Assembly (NCBI RefSeq): GCF_900101815.1
Contig: NZ_FNAO01000002.1
Location: forward strand, 248,001-312,000
Direction of reading: 5' to 3'
From: Pricia antarctica
GTDB lineage: Bacteria > Bacteroidota > Bacteroidia > Flavobacteriales > Flavobacteriaceae
Length of the DNA: 64,000 bases
Shown: piece by piece, positions 62,693 through 64,000 of the stretch
How the letters are laid out: every line of letters starts with the position of its first letter
How positions within the stretch are numbered: position 1 is the stretch's first letter
Program-made: the position numbers and the translations under genes
The notes under the pieces: model-generated
Seen by the model: only the letters and a program-made list of their open reading frames with translations
Told to the model about the DNA's origin: nothing
Database searches by the model: none

Positions 62693-63212
62693 ATGAAAAG
62701 TTTAAGAAATGGTGTAGCAATCCTGCTCATGTTAGGGGCAAACTATGAGTTACGCCCAACACAAAATAGAGTTGAACCATGACCACAGCAAGATGGAAAT
62801 GAAACAGATCGCCTTGGAGTTTAGCGATGAGAACGTGGCAAGCGCATACGAACATTACGAGCATATTAAAAATGATTTGGTCGGGTCAAATCCTGGCGAT
62901 GCCAAAAAGGGAGCGGGAATGTTGAACGAGGCACTCGAAAAAATCGAAGGTTCGAATACGGCATTATCTGCCTCACAAAAAATAGCCGATTCGGATAATT
63001 TAAAGGTCCAACGAAAGGCTTTTTCCGATTTGAGCAATGAAACGGAAACCTTGTTGAAAGGAACTATTACCTCGGGGAAAATCTATAAGGATTTCTGCCC
63101 CATGGCCCTAAACGGAGGAGCCTACTGGTTATCCGCCATTAAGGACATCCGAAACCCATATTATGGAGCTCAAATGCTCAGTTGTGGAAAGGTAACAGAA
63201 GTGATTCAATAG
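62693..63212 (+). pseudogene. DUF3347 gene with one-base frameshift after the signal peptide
   Basis: The ATG at 62693 opens a typical signal peptide (SLRNGVAILLMLGAN), but that frame hits a stop after 29 codons. One base in another phase, from 62745, continues with MSYAQHKIELNHDHSK, i.e. the cleavage-site end (SYAQ) and the mature protein. Removing one T near 62744 would join them in frame. The mature part is a DUF3347 protein (SAYEHYEHIKNDLV, FCPMALNGGAYWLS, IRNPYYGAQMLSCG). Without the fix the 155-residue product from 62745 stays in the cytoplasm. Could be a sequencing error. Confidence 0.8.
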
Positions 63213-63330
63213 TTTTAAATCCTGTGAGAGGATGGGCTTTTTAGTTAGCACCCATTTCCCTTTTCAGGTCAATGAAAAAGTAAAATATACAGAAAATATG
63301 GAAGCTGGCAAAAGTACAGAACAATAAAAA

Positions 63331-63861
63331 ATGGACGGACTGACTATTGAAATATTCATAGTACCGTCAATGGTCCTGGCAATAGTCACGGGCTTGTACT
63401 TCCTTTTTAAAAAAGGAAAAAAGAACCCCGTGGCCTATGATTTTTATGTAGCCAATATTGCCATTGCTGCTTTTGTTGTAAATCTTATTTGGGAAGTTGC
63501 CCAAGGTCCGCTTTATGAGGGCTTTGAATATGACGTAAAACACATTTCATTCTGCGCCCTTGCATCGGTCGCCGATATGCTCATGGTTTTGTTGCTTTTT
63601 TTTAGCTTGGGACTGTTATACAACAACATATTCTGGATTCGAAATCTAAATTTAAAAAGAACTTTGGTCTTGGTCGGTATTGGCACTTTAGGGGCGATAT
63701 TGGCAGAAATGTGGCATACAAGTAGAGGCGATTGGATCTATGCGGAGATAATGCCATTACTTCCTTTGGTCGATGTGGGTATTACGCCAGTATTGCAATT
63801 TGCCCTACTACCATGGTTGGTGTTCTACTTTGCTAAAGACAGAATAGTAAACAAGTCCTAG
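63331..63861 (+). CDS. Multi-pass membrane protein of unknown function
   Basis: 176 residues with about five helices: IFIVPSMVLAIVTGLYFLF, YVANIAIAAFVVNLIWEVAQGPLYEGF, FCALASVADMLMVLLLFFSLGLL, TLVLVGIGTLGAILAEMWH and ITPVLQFALLPWLVFYF. Landmarks are NLIWEVAQGPLY and EMWHTSRGDWIY. I do not recognise the family. It is 118 bases after the DUF3347 gene and the last gene on the plus strand here; copper relation is only by context. Confidence 0.7.
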   Translation: MDGLTIEIFIVPSMVLAIVTGLYFLFKKGKKNPVAYDFYVANIAIAAFVVNLIWEVAQGPLYEGFEYDVKHISFCALASVADMLMVLLLFFSLGLLYNNIFWIRNLNLKRTLVLVGIGTLGAILAEMWHTSRGDWIYAEIMPLLPLVDVGITPVLQFALLPWLVFYFAKDRIVNKS

Positions 63862-63951
63862 GTGGTCATGGTTTAGTAGTTTTTATTAGTTGATTATTTA
63901 GTGTTTGCCAATTCCACCAAGGCAATATTTTTAAGAGTAAAGTCCTGTTAT

Positions 63952-63996
63952 GGGAAGGGAGATTGGTTAGTTAATGGTTAATGTTAATCCCTTCCC
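63952..63996 (+). terminator. Possible terminator at the window end
   Basis: GGGAAGGGA (63952-63960) and TCCCTTCCC (63988-63996) can form a 9-base stem with a 27-base loop, about 90 bases after the last stop codon. No T tract is visible before the window ends. The rest of 63862-64000 shows no gene. Confidence 0.4.
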
Positions 63997-64000
63997 TTGA

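Noticed and set aside
1-64000. tRNA, rRNA, riboswitch and CRISPR search by eye
   Set aside because: No convincing cloverleaf, rRNA segment or repeat-spacer array was seen; a covariance-model scan would be needed to exclude small RNAs.

Overview
The window comes from a member of the Bacteroidota, most probably a marine Flavobacteriaceae. Signs are a FecR/SusC/SusD locus with a STN-type SusC, paired HYC_CC_PP proteins, SHOCT mini-proteins, DUF3347 and DUF302 proteins, TAnnTTTG-type -7 boxes, few Shine-Dalgarno sequences, and start/stop overlaps in operons. I see no rRNA, tRNA or CRISPR. Genus cannot be assigned from the sequence alone.

Layout. (1) 1-6347, plus strand: the end of a FecR anti-sigma factor, a SusC receptor, a SusD lipoprotein and a PepSY membrane protein, i.e. 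a sigma/anti-sigma controlled outer-membrane uptake locus. (2) 6434-13219: a complete GC-rich histidine degradation operon hutH-hutI-hutU-hutG on the minus strand and a divergent LysR regulator. (3) 13220-13781: a gene-free junction with two long inverted repeats. (4) 13782-42133: 28 kb in which every gene lies on the minus strand. Its first part (35130 to 13782 in transcription order) holds archaeal-type GAPDH, class I aldolase, a GH130 phosphorylase, a glycosyltransferase, acetate kinase, phosphoketolase, universal stress proteins, an ATP-cone nuclease, a beta-CASP RNase, an AMP/thymidine phosphorylase, a PRPP-synthetase homologue, a CopB-type P-ATPase, an MFS carrier and a phospholipase D-type enzyme. 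Upstream of that lie an APC transporter, NDH-2, another stress protein and a set of very small metal-related envelope proteins, headed by an AraC regulator fused to a metal-binding-like domain. (5) 42215-42770: an IS200-type element. (6) 42907-45352: a GMC dehydrogenase with its Tat-exported small subunit. (7) 45656-63861, plus strand: a copper/heavy-metal resistance region with a CusA-type RND pump, TolC partner, a CopA-CopB-like fusion multicopper oxidase, an internally deleted APC transporter, a second multicopper oxidase, and duplicated cassettes of Met-rich lipoprotein, SHOCT peptide and DUF302 protein, followed by DUF3347 and haem-binding proteins.

How it may work together. Region 4 can be read as an energy-emergency programme: RNA is cut by the beta-CASP nuclease, AMP is phosphorolysed, sugar phosphate reaches phosphoketolase, and acetyl phosphate is turned into ATP by acetate kinase; a GT/GH130 pair could make and mobilise an internal glycan whose hexose phosphate would run through the aldolase and archaeal-type GAPDH. 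The chain from ribose 1,5-bisphosphate to pentose 5-phosphate is not encoded here, so the scheme is a hypothesis. Regions 4 (small proteins) and 7 both look like periplasmic copper(I) handling, with Met-rich lipoproteins in both. Several genes carry signs of recent rearrangement: a near-identical 0.6 kb duplication, a DUF302 remnant, an internally deleted transporter, and a DUF3347 gene whose signal peptide is out of frame by one base.
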